Source: Acidobacteriota bacterium (GTDB lineage Bacteria > Actinomycetota > Actinomycetes > Actinomycetales > Microbacteriaceae). From it: a stretch of 43,108 nt of DNA. The position numbers and the translations under genes are program-made. The first letter of the stretch is position 1, and each line of letters opens with the position of its first letter. The notes beneath the pieces were generated by a model that was not told where the DNA came from, did no database searches, and was given only the letters and a program-made list of their open reading frames with translations. Below are positions 8,314 to 14,993 of this stretch, in pieces. Where the stretch lies: positions 1 through 43,108 of the forward strand of contig JABBOB010000024.1 in the NCBI GenBank assembly GCA_019352055.1, given 5' to 3'.

Positions 8314-8864
8314 CGCCCGTCCTCCACACCCTGCTCGTGCAGGTCCCGCCGCAGCCGGGCGCGGGCGCGGCTCAGACGGTTCCGGACCGCCCCCTCGCTC
8401 AGCCCGAGCCGGGCGGCCGCCTCCGCGGACGTCACGTCCTCGACGAGGCACAGCCGCGCGACCTGCGCGTCGAGCGGCGGAAGCGCGTCGAACGCCTGAC
8501 GGAGGAGGTCGGCGACCGCGCCGCCATCCGTGTCGATGTCGCTGAAGCGCGGCTCGTGCGCCGCCTCCGACTCGTGCAGGGCACGCCGGATCCGAGCTCG
8601 CCGCCGGTTCGCGGCGAGGTGCTTCACCGTGACGATGAGCCACGGCAGCGCGGAGTCCCCGACGAGGTGGATCCGTGCCCGCTTCCGCCACAGCAGCAGG
8701 AAGGCGTCCTGCACCACCTCCTCCGCGTCGGGCGCGGAATCGAGCCACCGGTACGCGATCGCGTAGAGCGGGCCGCCGTGCCGGTGCACGATCCGTCCGA
8801 ACGCGTGCTGCGCACCCGATCCGCTGCGGCCCAGGAGATCGGCGTCGCTCAGCGGCTCGGGCAT
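8310..8864 (-). CDS. ECF-type RNA polymerase sigma factor
   Basis: A 184-residue group IV sigma factor. Region 2 includes the DAEEVVQDAFLLLWRKRARI helix and PWLIVTVKHLAANRRR. Region 4 includes TSAEAAARLGLSEGAVRNRLSRARARLRRDL. ATG at 8864 has GGGAGG 5 bases upstream. An alternative GTG at 8939, overlapping the upstream stop codon as GTGA (8936-8939), would add 25 residues and also couple translation; the stronger ribosome site favours 8864. The operon runs DUF4349 lipoprotein, sigma factor, Cys-bearing membrane protein. Confidence 0.92.
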   Translation of the reverse strand: MPEPLSDADLLGRSGSGAQHAFGRIVHRHGGPLYAIAYRWLDSAPDAEEVVQDAFLLLWRKRARIHLVGDSALPWLIVTVKHLAANRRRARIRRALHESEAAHEPRFSDIDTDGGAVADLLRQAFDALPPLDAQVARLCLVEDVTSAEAAARLGLSEGAVRNRLSRARARLRRDLHEQGVEDGR

Positions 8865-8935
8865 CACCGCCTCCCACCGGTCGCGCGGTCGGGTCGCATC
8901 CTGCCATCCGAGCCGCGCGGAGGGGAGGGGCGTGC

Positions 8936-9829
8936 TCACGCCGACGTCGGCCGGCCCCGCCGCCGCCGCACCGTCCGCACCACCAGCGCGACGACCGCCC
9001 CGGTCCCGGCGAGCACCACCGCCCATGGCAGCACGACGCCGAGCGCCACCGCGAGAGCGGCGAGCGTCGCCACGAGTCCCTGCGTCCCGGCGATCAGACC
9101 GGACAGGAAGTCGGCCGGGCCGGGGCGCGGTGCGGCCGCGGGGGTGACGATGGAGACGGACAGGGTGGCGTCGGTGACCTGGTCGGTCAGGGTGCGCTGC
9201 TGGGCGAGCAGCTGCTCCAGCGCGCCCTGGCGATCCGTCAGCGCGCCTTCGATCTCCACGAGGTCCGCGCTCGACGCCGCCTTCGACAGCAGCTGCTGGA
9301 GTCGGGTGATGGAGGTGCGGAGGTTCGCGATCCGCACGGCGTAGTCGGTGACCTGCGCCGTGACGTCCGTGGCGTTCACGGCGACGTCGCGCAGGTGCCC
9401 CTGCTGCTCGATGGCGGTGAGCGTGCTCGGGAACACGCTCGCCGGGATACGCAGCGTCAGGTCGGCGAAGGGATGCCCGGTCGGGTTCTCCGTGCTGCGC
9501 GCGACGTGGCCGGACACCGACTCCACGAGCTGCGTGATCCGGTCGGCGACCTGCACCGGTGAGTCCGTGACGAGGTGCACGGTGCCGGTCGTGACGACCG
9601 ACCGGTCGGCCGTCGGTGCCTTCGCGCCATACGCGGCGGTTCCGGGCGCGTCCGCCCCGAATGCGGGCGCGTCCGCCGCCGAGCCGGCGGACCCACCCGC
9701 CGAGGTGGACGACGCCCCGGACGCGGTGCAGCCGGCGAGGGAGGCGGTGGCGAGCGCGGCGACGAGGGCGGCGGTCAGGACTCTGGTGCGCACACCTGAC
9801 CATGTGCGCCCAGCCCTCTCCGCTCTCAC
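8936..9829 (-). CDS. DUF4349 domain-containing lipoprotein
   Basis: An envelope protein of up to 297 residues. The signal peptide ends in the lipobox LAGC (Cys34), so the mature protein is probably lipid-anchored. After a low-complexity Ala/Ser/Gly linker comes a DUF4349 domain, with the VVTTGTVHLVTDSPVQVADRI strand, an IPASVF segment and a helical coiled-coil stretch rich in Gln and Leu (about residues 160-205). A C-terminal membrane helix follows (about 235-280) and ends in an Arg-rich tail. GTG at 9829 gives the longest form but abuts a large hairpin and lacks a clear ribosome site. GTG at 9793, 12 residues later, gives a compact signal peptide and may be the true start. As first gene of an ECF sigma operon it may sense or respond to envelope stress. 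Confidence 0.8.
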   Translation of the reverse strand: MRAERAGRTWSGVRTRVLTAALVAALATASLAGCTASGASSTSAGGSAGSAADAPAFGADAPGTAAYGAKAPTADRSVVTTGTVHLVTDSPVQVADRITQLVESVSGHVARSTENPTGHPFADLTLRIPASVFPSTLTAIEQQGHLRDVAVNATDVTAQVTDYAVRIANLRTSITRLQQLLSKAASSADLVEIEGALTDRQGALEQLLAQQRTLTDQVTDATLSVSIVTPAAAPRPGPADFLSGLIAGTQGLVATLAALAVALGVVLPWAVVLAGTGAVVALVVRTVRRRRGRPTSA

Positions 9830-9830
9830 A

Positions 9831-9916
9831 TTTCACGGATCAGGCTCGTTTCGCGACACGCCGCAACCCGGGACCTCCAGAACGGCGTGTCGGCGGATCC
9901 GGCCTGATCCGTGAAA
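9831..9916. terminator. Compound inverted repeat (class C palindrome)
   Basis: Outer arms TTTCACGGATCAGG (9831-9844) and CCTGATCCGTGAAA (9903-9916) are perfect 14-base complements. An inner 10-base pair, CGACACGCCG (9854-9863) and CGGCGTGTCG (9883-9892), is also perfect. It sits between the stop codon of the PLP enzyme gene (9919) and the DUF4349 gene on the same strand, and probably terminates transcription. A related-looking palindrome lies at 30300-30404. Confidence 0.65.
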
Positions 9917-9918
9917 AG

Positions 9919-10986
9919 TCAGCGGGTCGGGAGGGCCTGCTGCAGGTCGTCCCAGAGGTCGTCCGGGTCCTCGAGGCCGACGGAGAGCCGCACGAGGCCC
10001 TCCGGGATCGTCGGCGCCTCACCCGCCCAGCGGCGTCGTCGCTCGAGCGTCGACTCCACGCCACCGAGGCTGGTCGCGGCGCGCCAGAGCCGCACGCCGT
10101 GCACGAGCGCGTCGGCCGCCTCGGCGTCGGCGAGCACGATCGAGACGATCGCGCCGAAGCCCGGGTAGCGCGTCTCTGCGACGCCGCCGTGCCCCTCCAG
10201 GCGGCGCAGGAGCCGCTGGGCGGTCGCCTGCGCGCGCTCGAGCCGAACCGGGAGCGTGCGCATGCCGCGCAGGGCGAGGAAGGCCTCGAACGCCGACGGC
10301 ACCGCGCCGCCCAGCGTCCTCGTGCCGGTGATCCGCGCGGCGAGGTCGGCGTCTCCGGTCACGACTGCGCCCATCAGCAGGTCGCTGTGCCCCGCGAGGT
10401 ACTTCGTCACCGAGTGGACGACGAGATCCGCGCCGTGCTCGAGCGGCCGTTGGAGGAGGGGGGTCGCGAACGTGTTGTCGACCGCCACGAGCGCGTCCAC
10501 CGCGTGCGCGCCGTGGACGATCGCCGCGATGTCCGCCAGCTCGAGGGCCGGGTTCGTCGGCGACTCGAGCCACACCATCGACGCACCGCGCGCCGCCGCC
10601 ACCACGGCCGCGGTGTCGGTGAGGTCGACCCACACCGGTCGGACCGCGCCCCGCGCCTCCAGCTCTCGGAGCCGGGCGACCGTCCCGGTGTACGAGTGCC
10701 GCGGCGCGACCACCGTGCCGGCTGTCGGCACGAGGTCGAGCACGGCGCTGACGGCTGCCATGCCGGAGGCGAACGCGATGCAGGTGCCGCCCTCCAGGTC
10801 GCCCAGTGCGGTCTCGAACGCCGACCAGGAGGGGTTCGCGTACCGTCCGTACTCCAGCTCGCCGAAGGAGCCGTAGGTCGAAGCGAGCACCACCGGTGTG
10901 TTCAGCGGGGCGTCCGGCGCGGCCGCTGGGCGCCCCGCTGTCACCGCTCGGGTGGTGAAGTGCAGCGGACGCGCGCTCTCGGCCAT
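9919..10986 (-). CDS. Cys/Met metabolism PLP-dependent enzyme (cystathionine gamma-synthase/lyase-like)
   Basis: A 355-residue fold-type I PLP enzyme of the Cys/Met metabolism family (cystathionine gamma-synthase, beta/gamma-lyases). It shows the YGRYANPS motif (about residues 46-53), the FASGMAAVSAV helix, the VAVDNTFATP strand with the Asp that contacts the pyridine nitrogen, and the Schiff-base Lys195 in SVTKYLAGHSD. ATG at 10986 has AGGAT 8 bases upstream; the same bases could instead serve as a -10 (CAGGAT, 6 bases before ATG) for a leaderless transcript. At 355 residues it is somewhat shorter than typical members. Synthase and lyase activity cannot be separated from sequence alone. A second family member lies at 41666. 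Confidence 0.9.
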   Translation of the reverse strand: MAESARPLHFTTRAVTAGRPAAAPDAPLNTPVVLASTYGSFGELEYGRYANPSWSAFETALGDLEGGTCIAFASGMAAVSAVLDLVPTAGTVVAPRHSYTGTVARLRELEARGAVRPVWVDLTDTAAVVAAARGASMVWLESPTNPALELADIAAIVHGAHAVDALVAVDNTFATPLLQRPLEHGADLVVHSVTKYLAGHSDLLMGAVVTGDADLAARITGTRTLGGAVPSAFEAFLALRGMRTLPVRLERAQATAQRLLRRLEGHGGVAETRYPGFGAIVSIVLADAEAADALVHGVRLWRAATSLGGVESTLERRRRWAGEAPTIPEGLVRLSVGLEDPDDLWDDLQQALPTR

Positions 10987-11090
10987 GCAGCCATCCTGCC
11001 GTCTGCGCGGACGCTGCCTGCGGCCGCGGGAACGCGGTCGTCCGACGTCTCGCAGCATGGTGCCCCCCTCCGCGCGTCCACCGGCAGCGG

Positions 11091-11846
11091 TCACCAGGGG
11101 ACCGGCGTCCCGTCCCAGGAGAAGAAACCGCCCGTCGGCCCGTCGTCGGCCAGCAGGGCGAGCCGGACGGCGCCCACCGCCGCCTCAGCCGGGTCGCCCC
11201 CGCGCTGCATCCCGGCGACGAGCCGGGTCAGCCGGAGACCCGGAGCCAGCGCGTTCACCTTGAACGGCGCCCCCTCCACGTCGAGCGCCTGCGCGGTGTG
11301 CAGGGTGACCGCGTTCAGCGCGGTCTTCGAGGACCGGTACGCCGTGCCCCCGCCGCGCACGGCCTGCCAGTCGAACTGCGGGTTGTCGCCGGTGCTCCAC
11401 GCGAGGGAGGCGGTGCCGCTCGAGACGTTCACGATGCGCGGGTGGGCCGAGCGGCGGAGCACGGGCATGAAGGCGGCGGTGACCGCGACGACCGCGAACA
11501 CGTTCGTCTCGTAGGCACGGCGGAACTCGTCGATCGGTGCATCGAGCGCGCTCCGGCGTCCCGGGTTGATGCCTGCGTTGTTCACGAGCACGTCGAGCGT
11601 GCCGATCGCGGCCGCCGCGGCGTCGATCGACGCCTGGTCGGTGACCTCGAGCAGCACGGGATGCGCGGCGTCCCCGAAGGATGCGAGCGCCTCCATCGTC
11701 GCTCGGAGCCGATCGGGGTCCCGGCCTGCGACGTGGACCGTCAGGCCCGCCTCGAGCAGCTGCCGCGCGATCTCCTGCCCGATGCCGCTCGTCGCACCGG
11801 TGACGAGTGCGACGGATCCAGCGCCTGGCGCAGTGCGTTCCGACAT
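11091..11846 (-). CDS. Short-chain dehydrogenase/reductase
   Basis: A 251-residue classical SDR. It has the cofactor motif TGATSGIG near the N-terminus, the NNAG strand, an active-site Ser in VSSGTAS and the catalytic YxxxK as YRSSK. The Arg following the first strand (VAGRDPDR) suggests NADP(H). It is divergent from a TetR gene, and an 8-8-8 operator (11866-11889) lies 20 bases before its ATG at 11846, so it is the likely target of that repressor. The substrate is unknown; family members with this YRSSK pattern act on carbonyl compounds. Confidence 0.9.
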   Translation of the reverse strand: MSERTAPGAGSVALVTGATSGIGQEIARQLLEAGLTVHVAGRDPDRLRATMEALASFGDAAHPVLLEVTDQASIDAAAAAIGTLDVLVNNAGINPGRRSALDAPIDEFRRAYETNVFAVVAVTAAFMPVLRRSAHPRIVNVSSGTASLAWSTGDNPQFDWQAVRGGGTAYRSSKTALNAVTLHTAQALDVEGAPFKVNALAPGLRLTRLVAGMQRGGDPAEAAVGAVRLALLADDGPTGGFFSWDGTPVPW

Positions 11847-11865
11847 GAGGAGACCCTTCTCCAGC

Positions 11866-11889
11866 TCCAACTCCAACGATTGAGTTGGA
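11866..11889. promoter_or_regulatory. TetR operator between SDR and TetR genes
   Basis: Perfect inverted repeat TCCAACTC (11866-11873), 8-base spacer, GAGTTGGA (11882-11889). It lies between divergent genes. The CTCCAA hexamer is also repeated in tandem at the left arm. Binding by the adjacent TetR protein, repressing the SDR gene and possibly itself, is inferred. Confidence 0.7.
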
Positions 11890-11919
11890 TCGTAAACGCG
11901 GTGGCCCGGCCGCGAGCCG

Positions 11920-11925
11920 TAGCGT
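11920..11925 (+). promoter_or_regulatory. Leaderless -10 element of the TetR gene
   Basis: TAGCGT ends 6 bases before the GTG at 11932, placing the predicted transcript start at the start codon. No ribosome site is present. The same TAGCGT hexamer precedes several other genes in the window at the same distance. Confidence 0.55.
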
Positions 11926-11931
11926 GTCCGC

Positions 11932-12525
11932 GTGGCATGGGACACCGAGGGCACCCGTCGTCGCCTGCTGGCGGCGGCGACCGCGGAGTTCGCGGACCAC
12001 GGCCCCGACGGCACCACGATGACGCGCATCGCCGAGCTGGCCGGCGTGAACAAGGAGCGCCTGTACAGCTACTTCGGCGACAAGCGGGCGCTCTGGGAGA
12101 CGGTGCTGACGGCGGAGCTGGACCGGCTCGCCGCCTCCGTCGCGCTCACCGGCGCAGGCCTCGACGACATCGGCGCGTTCGCCGGGGCGACGTTCGACTT
12201 CCACGCCGCGAACCCGCGGCTGGCGCGCCTCCTGCAGTGGGAGGGGCTCGTCGGGGGCGAACCCGCGGCGGCCGCGGCACGCGGTGCCCACTACCGCGAG
12301 AAGGTCGAGCGGTTCGCGGGCGCTCAGTCGGCGGGCCTGCTCGATGCGACGCTCGACGCCGCCCACATCGTCTTCGCTCTCATCGCGCTCGCCGCGTGGT
12401 GGCAGACCGTGCCCCAGCTGGTGGGGATGATCACCGAGGCCGAGCCGGGCGACGAGGCTGAGCTGGCGCGCCGGCGAGCGTTCGTCGTCGAGGTGGCGCG
12501 CCGCATGGCGGCTCCGAAGCCGTGA
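11932..12525 (+). CDS. TetR/AcrR family transcriptional regulator
   Basis: A 197-residue repressor. The N-terminal helix-turn-helix (about residues 8-55) reads RRLLAAATAEFADHGPDGTT followed by ELAGVNKERLYSYFGDK, the typical TetR recognition helix. The C-terminal domain (about 75-195) resembles the TetR C-terminal ligand-binding domains with a WWQTVPQLVG segment. It is divergent from the SDR gene with an operator between them, so autoregulation and control of the SDR are likely. The inducer is unknown. Confidence 0.92.
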   Translation: MAWDTEGTRRRLLAAATAEFADHGPDGTTMTRIAELAGVNKERLYSYFGDKRALWETVLTAELDRLAASVALTGAGLDDIGAFAGATFDFHAANPRLARLLQWEGLVGGEPAAAAARGAHYREKVERFAGAQSAGLLDATLDAAHIVFALIALAAWWQTVPQLVGMITEAEPGDEAELARRRAFVVEVARRMAAPKP

Positions 12526-12571
12526 CCGTGCCGCGGCGGCCGGTGCGCGTCAGGAGCAGGCAGGAGATCGG

Positions 12572-13030
12572 ATGACCCGGCGAGCGGTCCGGCGGGCGGT
12601 GGACGGCACGGTGCTCGAGGAGCTCGACGTGCCCGAGCGGGCGGCGGCGCTCGGCCTCGAACCGCATCCGGAGGGCGGCTGGTACCGGCGCACGTGGGCC
12701 TCCCGCTCGGCGGTGGCGACGCCGCGCGGCGGCCGGCCCGCCGCGACGCTGATCCTGTTCCTCCTGCCGCCCGGCGAGGCCTCCGCGTGGCACGCCGTCA
12801 CATCCGACGAGATCTGGCTCTGGCACGGCCCGGATCCCGTCGTGCTCGAGCTGGGCGGCTCGGGCGAGCGGCCCGCGGAGGGCGAGCGCATCGTCCTCGG
12901 TCCCGATCGGACGCAGGGGCTCGTGCCGGCGGGCGTCTGGCAGCGGACGCTGCCGTCCGACGGCGAAGCGCTGGTCAGCTGCGTCGTCAGCCCCGGGTTC
13001 GACTTCGCGGACTTCGCCCTCGAGCCCTGA
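12572..13030 (+). CDS. DUF985 cupin-domain protein
   Basis: A 152-residue protein of the cupin superfamily DUF985 (Cupin_5). Family signatures are LGLEPHPEGGWYRRTW at about residues 28-43, then ILFLLPPGEASAWHAVTSDEIWLWHGPDPV, and the C-terminal VVSPGFDFADFAL. The histidines of AWH and WHG sit where cupins bind metal or ligand. ATG at 12572 follows AGGAG (12562-12566). Members are small soluble proteins without an agreed function. It is not coupled to the TetR gene; a 46-base gap with no hairpin of note separates them, so read-through is possible. Confidence 0.9.
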   Translation: MTRRAVRRAVDGTVLEELDVPERAAALGLEPHPEGGWYRRTWASRSAVATPRGGRPAATLILFLLPPGEASAWHAVTSDEIWLWHGPDPVVLELGGSGERPAEGERIVLGPDRTQGLVPAGVWQRTLPSDGEALVSCVVSPGFDFADFALEP

Positions 13031-13035
13031 GGTGC

Positions 13036-13078
13036 GCACGCTCCGCGGTGCAGGCCGGGCCGTCCTGCGAGCGCGTGC
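13036..13078. terminator. Bidirectional terminator hairpin
   Basis: Inner stem GCAGG (13050-13054) and CCTGC (13064-13068), with an outer bulged stem GCACGCTC and GAGCGCGTGC. It lies between the convergent DUF985 and VOC genes. Confidence 0.5.
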
Positions 13079-13087
13079 CGGGTGGGC

Positions 13088-13483
13088 TCAGCGCTGCTGG
13101 ACGCGCACGAGGTTGCCGGAGGGATCGCGGAACGCGGCGTCCCGCGGACCCCAGGGCTGCTCCGCGGGCTCCTGGACGACCTCGGCCCCGTTCGACGAGG
13201 CCCGCTCGAACAGCGCGTCCAGGTCGTCCGTCGAGAACACCCAGGGCCCGAAGGCGCCCTTCGCGATGAGTTCCTCCAGCACCTCGCCGTCCTCGGCGGA
13301 CCGGCCGGCCGAGGGGCCGGAGAGCACGATCTGGGTGCCGCCGGTGTCGCCGAGCGTGATCCAGCGCTGGCCGCCGGCCGCCACGTCCTGCGCGACGGGG
13401 AGGCCGAGCGCATCGCGGTAGAACGGGAGCGCCGCCTCGGGGTCCGCGACGGTGATGGGCGAGTAGTGCAGTGAGATCGGCAT
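13088..13483 (-). CDS. VOC (glyoxalase/bleomycin resistance/dioxygenase) family protein
   Basis: A 131-residue vicinal oxygen chelate protein made of paired beta-alpha-beta-beta-beta units. It shows VADPEAALPFYRDALGLPV near the N-terminus, RWITLGD, and the C-terminal RDAAFRDPSGNLVRVQQ strand. ATG at 13483 is preferred to an in-frame GTG at 13492 because TAGCGT (13491-13496) lies exactly 7 bases upstream as a leaderless -10. It follows the AraC gene, whose stop codon lies inside that -10, so the pair may use both read-through and an internal promoter. The substrate is unknown; AraC-regulated VOC proteins are often annotated as resistance or degradation functions. Confidence 0.88.
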   Translation of the reverse strand: MPISLHYSPITVADPEAALPFYRDALGLPVAQDVAAGGQRWITLGDTGGTQIVLSGPSAGRSAEDGEVLEELIAKGAFGPWVFSTDDLDALFERASSNGAEVVQEPAEQPWGPRDAAFRDPSGNLVRVQQR

Positions 13484-13490
13484 GCCCCGC

Positions 13491-13496
13491 ACGCTA
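13491..13496 (-). promoter_or_regulatory. Leaderless -10 element of the VOC gene
   Basis: TAGCGT on the minus strand, 7 bases before ATG at 13483. It overlaps the TAG stop codon of the AraC gene (13494-13496). Confidence 0.5.
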
Positions 13497-13934
13497 GGCG
13501 GCCGGGCCCCTTCGGGCTTCTCGGATCCTGCTCGTCCTGCCGGCGATCGTGCGGCGCTGCAGGAGACGTGCGGTGCAGTCGGGCATCCGTGACTCCGGGT
13601 GCTGCTCGGCGCGGTAGGCGGAGGGCGTCATGCCCACCAGTTCGGTGAACCGGCTGCTGAACGAGCCGAGCGACGTGCAGCCGACCGCCATGCAGGCCTG
13701 CGTGACGGAGGCGCCGCCGCGCAGCATCGCGCACGCGCGCTCGATCCGGCGGCTCAGCAGGTACTGGTACGGCGTCTCGCCGTAGGCGGCGCGGAACCGG
13801 CGGCTGAAGTGGGCGGCCGACAGGTGCACGGACGCGGCGATCGCGGGCACGTCGAGCGGTTCGGCGTAGCGCCGGTCGATCAGGTCGCGCGCACGCCGGA
13901 GGAGCACGAGCTCCTGCCGCCGCTCCGGGGTCAC
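13494..13934 (-). CDS. AraC family transcriptional regulator (DNA-binding domain only)
   Basis: A 146-residue protein consisting of the two AraC helix-turn-helix motifs (about residues 8-108: LDVPAIAASVHLSAAHFSRRF and SVTQACMAVGCTSLGSFSSRF, then VGMTPSAYR) plus a basic tail. The usual N-terminal ligand domain is absent, so it is a stand-alone DNA-binding protein like MarA/SoxS-type regulators. GTG at 13934 has TACTCT (13942-13947) 7 bases upstream, a leaderless arrangement. It probably regulates the adjacent VOC gene. Confidence 0.9.
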   Translation of the reverse strand: MTPERRQELVLLRRARDLIDRRYAEPLDVPAIAASVHLSAAHFSRRFRAAYGETPYQYLLSRRIERACAMLRGGASVTQACMAVGCTSLGSFSSRFTELVGMTPSAYRAEQHPESRMPDCTARLLQRRTIAGRTSRIREARRGPAA

Positions 13935-13941
13935 GCGCCGC

Positions 13942-13947
13942 AGAGTA
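13942..13947 (-). promoter_or_regulatory. Leaderless -10 element of the AraC gene
   Basis: TACTCT on the minus strand, 7 bases before the GTG at 13934, with no ribosome site in between. Confidence 0.5.
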
Positions 13948-13963
13948 GCGTCCGCGCGGTTCC

Positions 13964-14010
13964 GTTTTGAAGGGATTTCTGCGCGGTCGGCGCAGAAGTC
14001 CCTTCACAAC
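13964..14010. terminator. Long hairpin between LysR and AraC genes (class B-like)
   Basis: Arms 13964-13984 and 13990-14010 pair at 19 of 21 positions around a 5-base loop. The core TGAAGGG...TTCTGCGC pairs with GCGCAGAA...CCCTTCA. It terminates the LysR gene, whose stop codon is at 14019. The GTTTTG(A/T)AGG edge resembles the hairpin at 23059. Confidence 0.65.
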
Positions 14011-14018
14011 GCAGGGGG

Positions 14019-14891
14019 TCAGCGGGAGGCGAGCGGGGCCTGCGCGGAGAGGGTCGCGCTGCGGATCGCCGCAGTGAGCGCCTCCACCGCCGTCTTCGGT
14101 GCAGCCGGGTTCGACAGCAGCCGGAAGTCGACGCCGCCGAGCGTCGGCAGCCCGAGGCGCACCTCCACCTTCTGCAGGTCGGAGGGGATCAGCGAGTGCG
14201 CCAGCACCGCGATGCCGAGCCCGGCGCGGGTCGCGGCGAGCATCGCGTTGATGTCGCGGACGGTGCAGGCGATGCGCCAGCGTCGGCCGGCGGCCTCGAG
14301 CGCGTCGATGGCCATGCTCCGGGTGAAGCTCGGTGCGCGGTGCACGACGAGCGGCACCTGCTCCTGCTTCAGGAACGGCTCCGCGTCCTCGGCGGCCCAG
14401 ACGAACTGGTCGCGCAGCACGAGGGTCCCCTCACCCGCCTCCACGGAGGGCTGCTTGACGAGCACGAGGTCGAGGTGGCCGGCAGCGAGACGGCGCGTCA
14501 GCGCACCGCTCTGGTCCACCGTCAGCTCGAGGTCCACCTGCGGGTTGAGCCGCCGGAACTGGCGGAGGATGCGTGGCAGCTGGGTGATGGCGAGGTCGTC
14601 GGCGCTCCCGAACCGCAGTCGTCCGCGGGTGGGGGAGGAGCGGAAGAACGACTCCGCGTCGGCGTGCGCACCCAGGATGCGGTGCGCGAAGCCGGCCAGC
14701 GCCTCCCCGGACTCGGTCAGCCGCACACCGCGGGTCTCGCGGATGAACAGGGCCCGGCCGACCTCGTCCTCGAGCCGACGCATCTGCTGGCTCACGGTCG
14801 GCTGGCTGATCCCGAGCTGCTGCGCCGCGACGGTGAAGCTGTGGCCGCCCGCGACGGCGAGGAACGTGCGGAGCAGAACCGGGTCGTACAT
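14019..14891 (-). CDS. LysR family transcriptional regulator
   Basis: A 290-residue LysR protein. The winged helix-turn-helix occupies residues 1-60 (LLRTFLAVAGGHSFTVAAQQLGISQPTVSQQMRRLE). The effector-binding domain runs from about residue 90 to the end, with the GRLRFGSADDLAITQLPRIL opening strand. ATG at 14891 has GAAGGG about 10 bases upstream. It is divergent from an MFS transporter gene with dyad elements between them, the classic LysR arrangement, so it probably controls that transporter. The C-terminal segment resembles LrhA/HdfR-type LysR proteins, but the effector is unknown. Confidence 0.93.
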   Translation of the reverse strand: MYDPVLLRTFLAVAGGHSFTVAAQQLGISQPTVSQQMRRLEDEVGRALFIRETRGVRLTESGEALAGFAHRILGAHADAESFFRSSPTRGRLRFGSADDLAITQLPRILRQFRRLNPQVDLELTVDQSGALTRRLAAGHLDLVLVKQPSVEAGEGTLVLRDQFVWAAEDAEPFLKQEQVPLVVHRAPSFTRSMAIDALEAAGRRWRIACTVRDINAMLAATRAGLGIAVLAHSLIPSDLQKVEVRLGLPTLGGVDFRLLSNPAAPKTAVEALTAAIRSATLSAQAPLASR

Positions 14892-14917
14892 ACAACAGCG
14901 CCCTTCGAGCCGACTCA

Positions 14918-14944
14918 TTCGAGAATCCAATAGCGGATATCGAA
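14918..14944. promoter_or_regulatory. Candidate LysR binding site
   Basis: Nested dyads: TTCGA (14918-14922) with TCGAA (14940-14944), and inside them ATCC (14925-14928) with GGAT (14935-14938). The inner dyad fits the ATC-N9-GAT style of LysR boxes. It lies between the divergent LysR and MFS genes, upstream of the TAGCGT -10 (14977-14982) of the transporter. Confidence 0.5.
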
Positions 14945-14993
14945 GCACATCACCGAGCGCAATGGGTCGCCAGCCGTAGCGTGGAGAGCAGTC

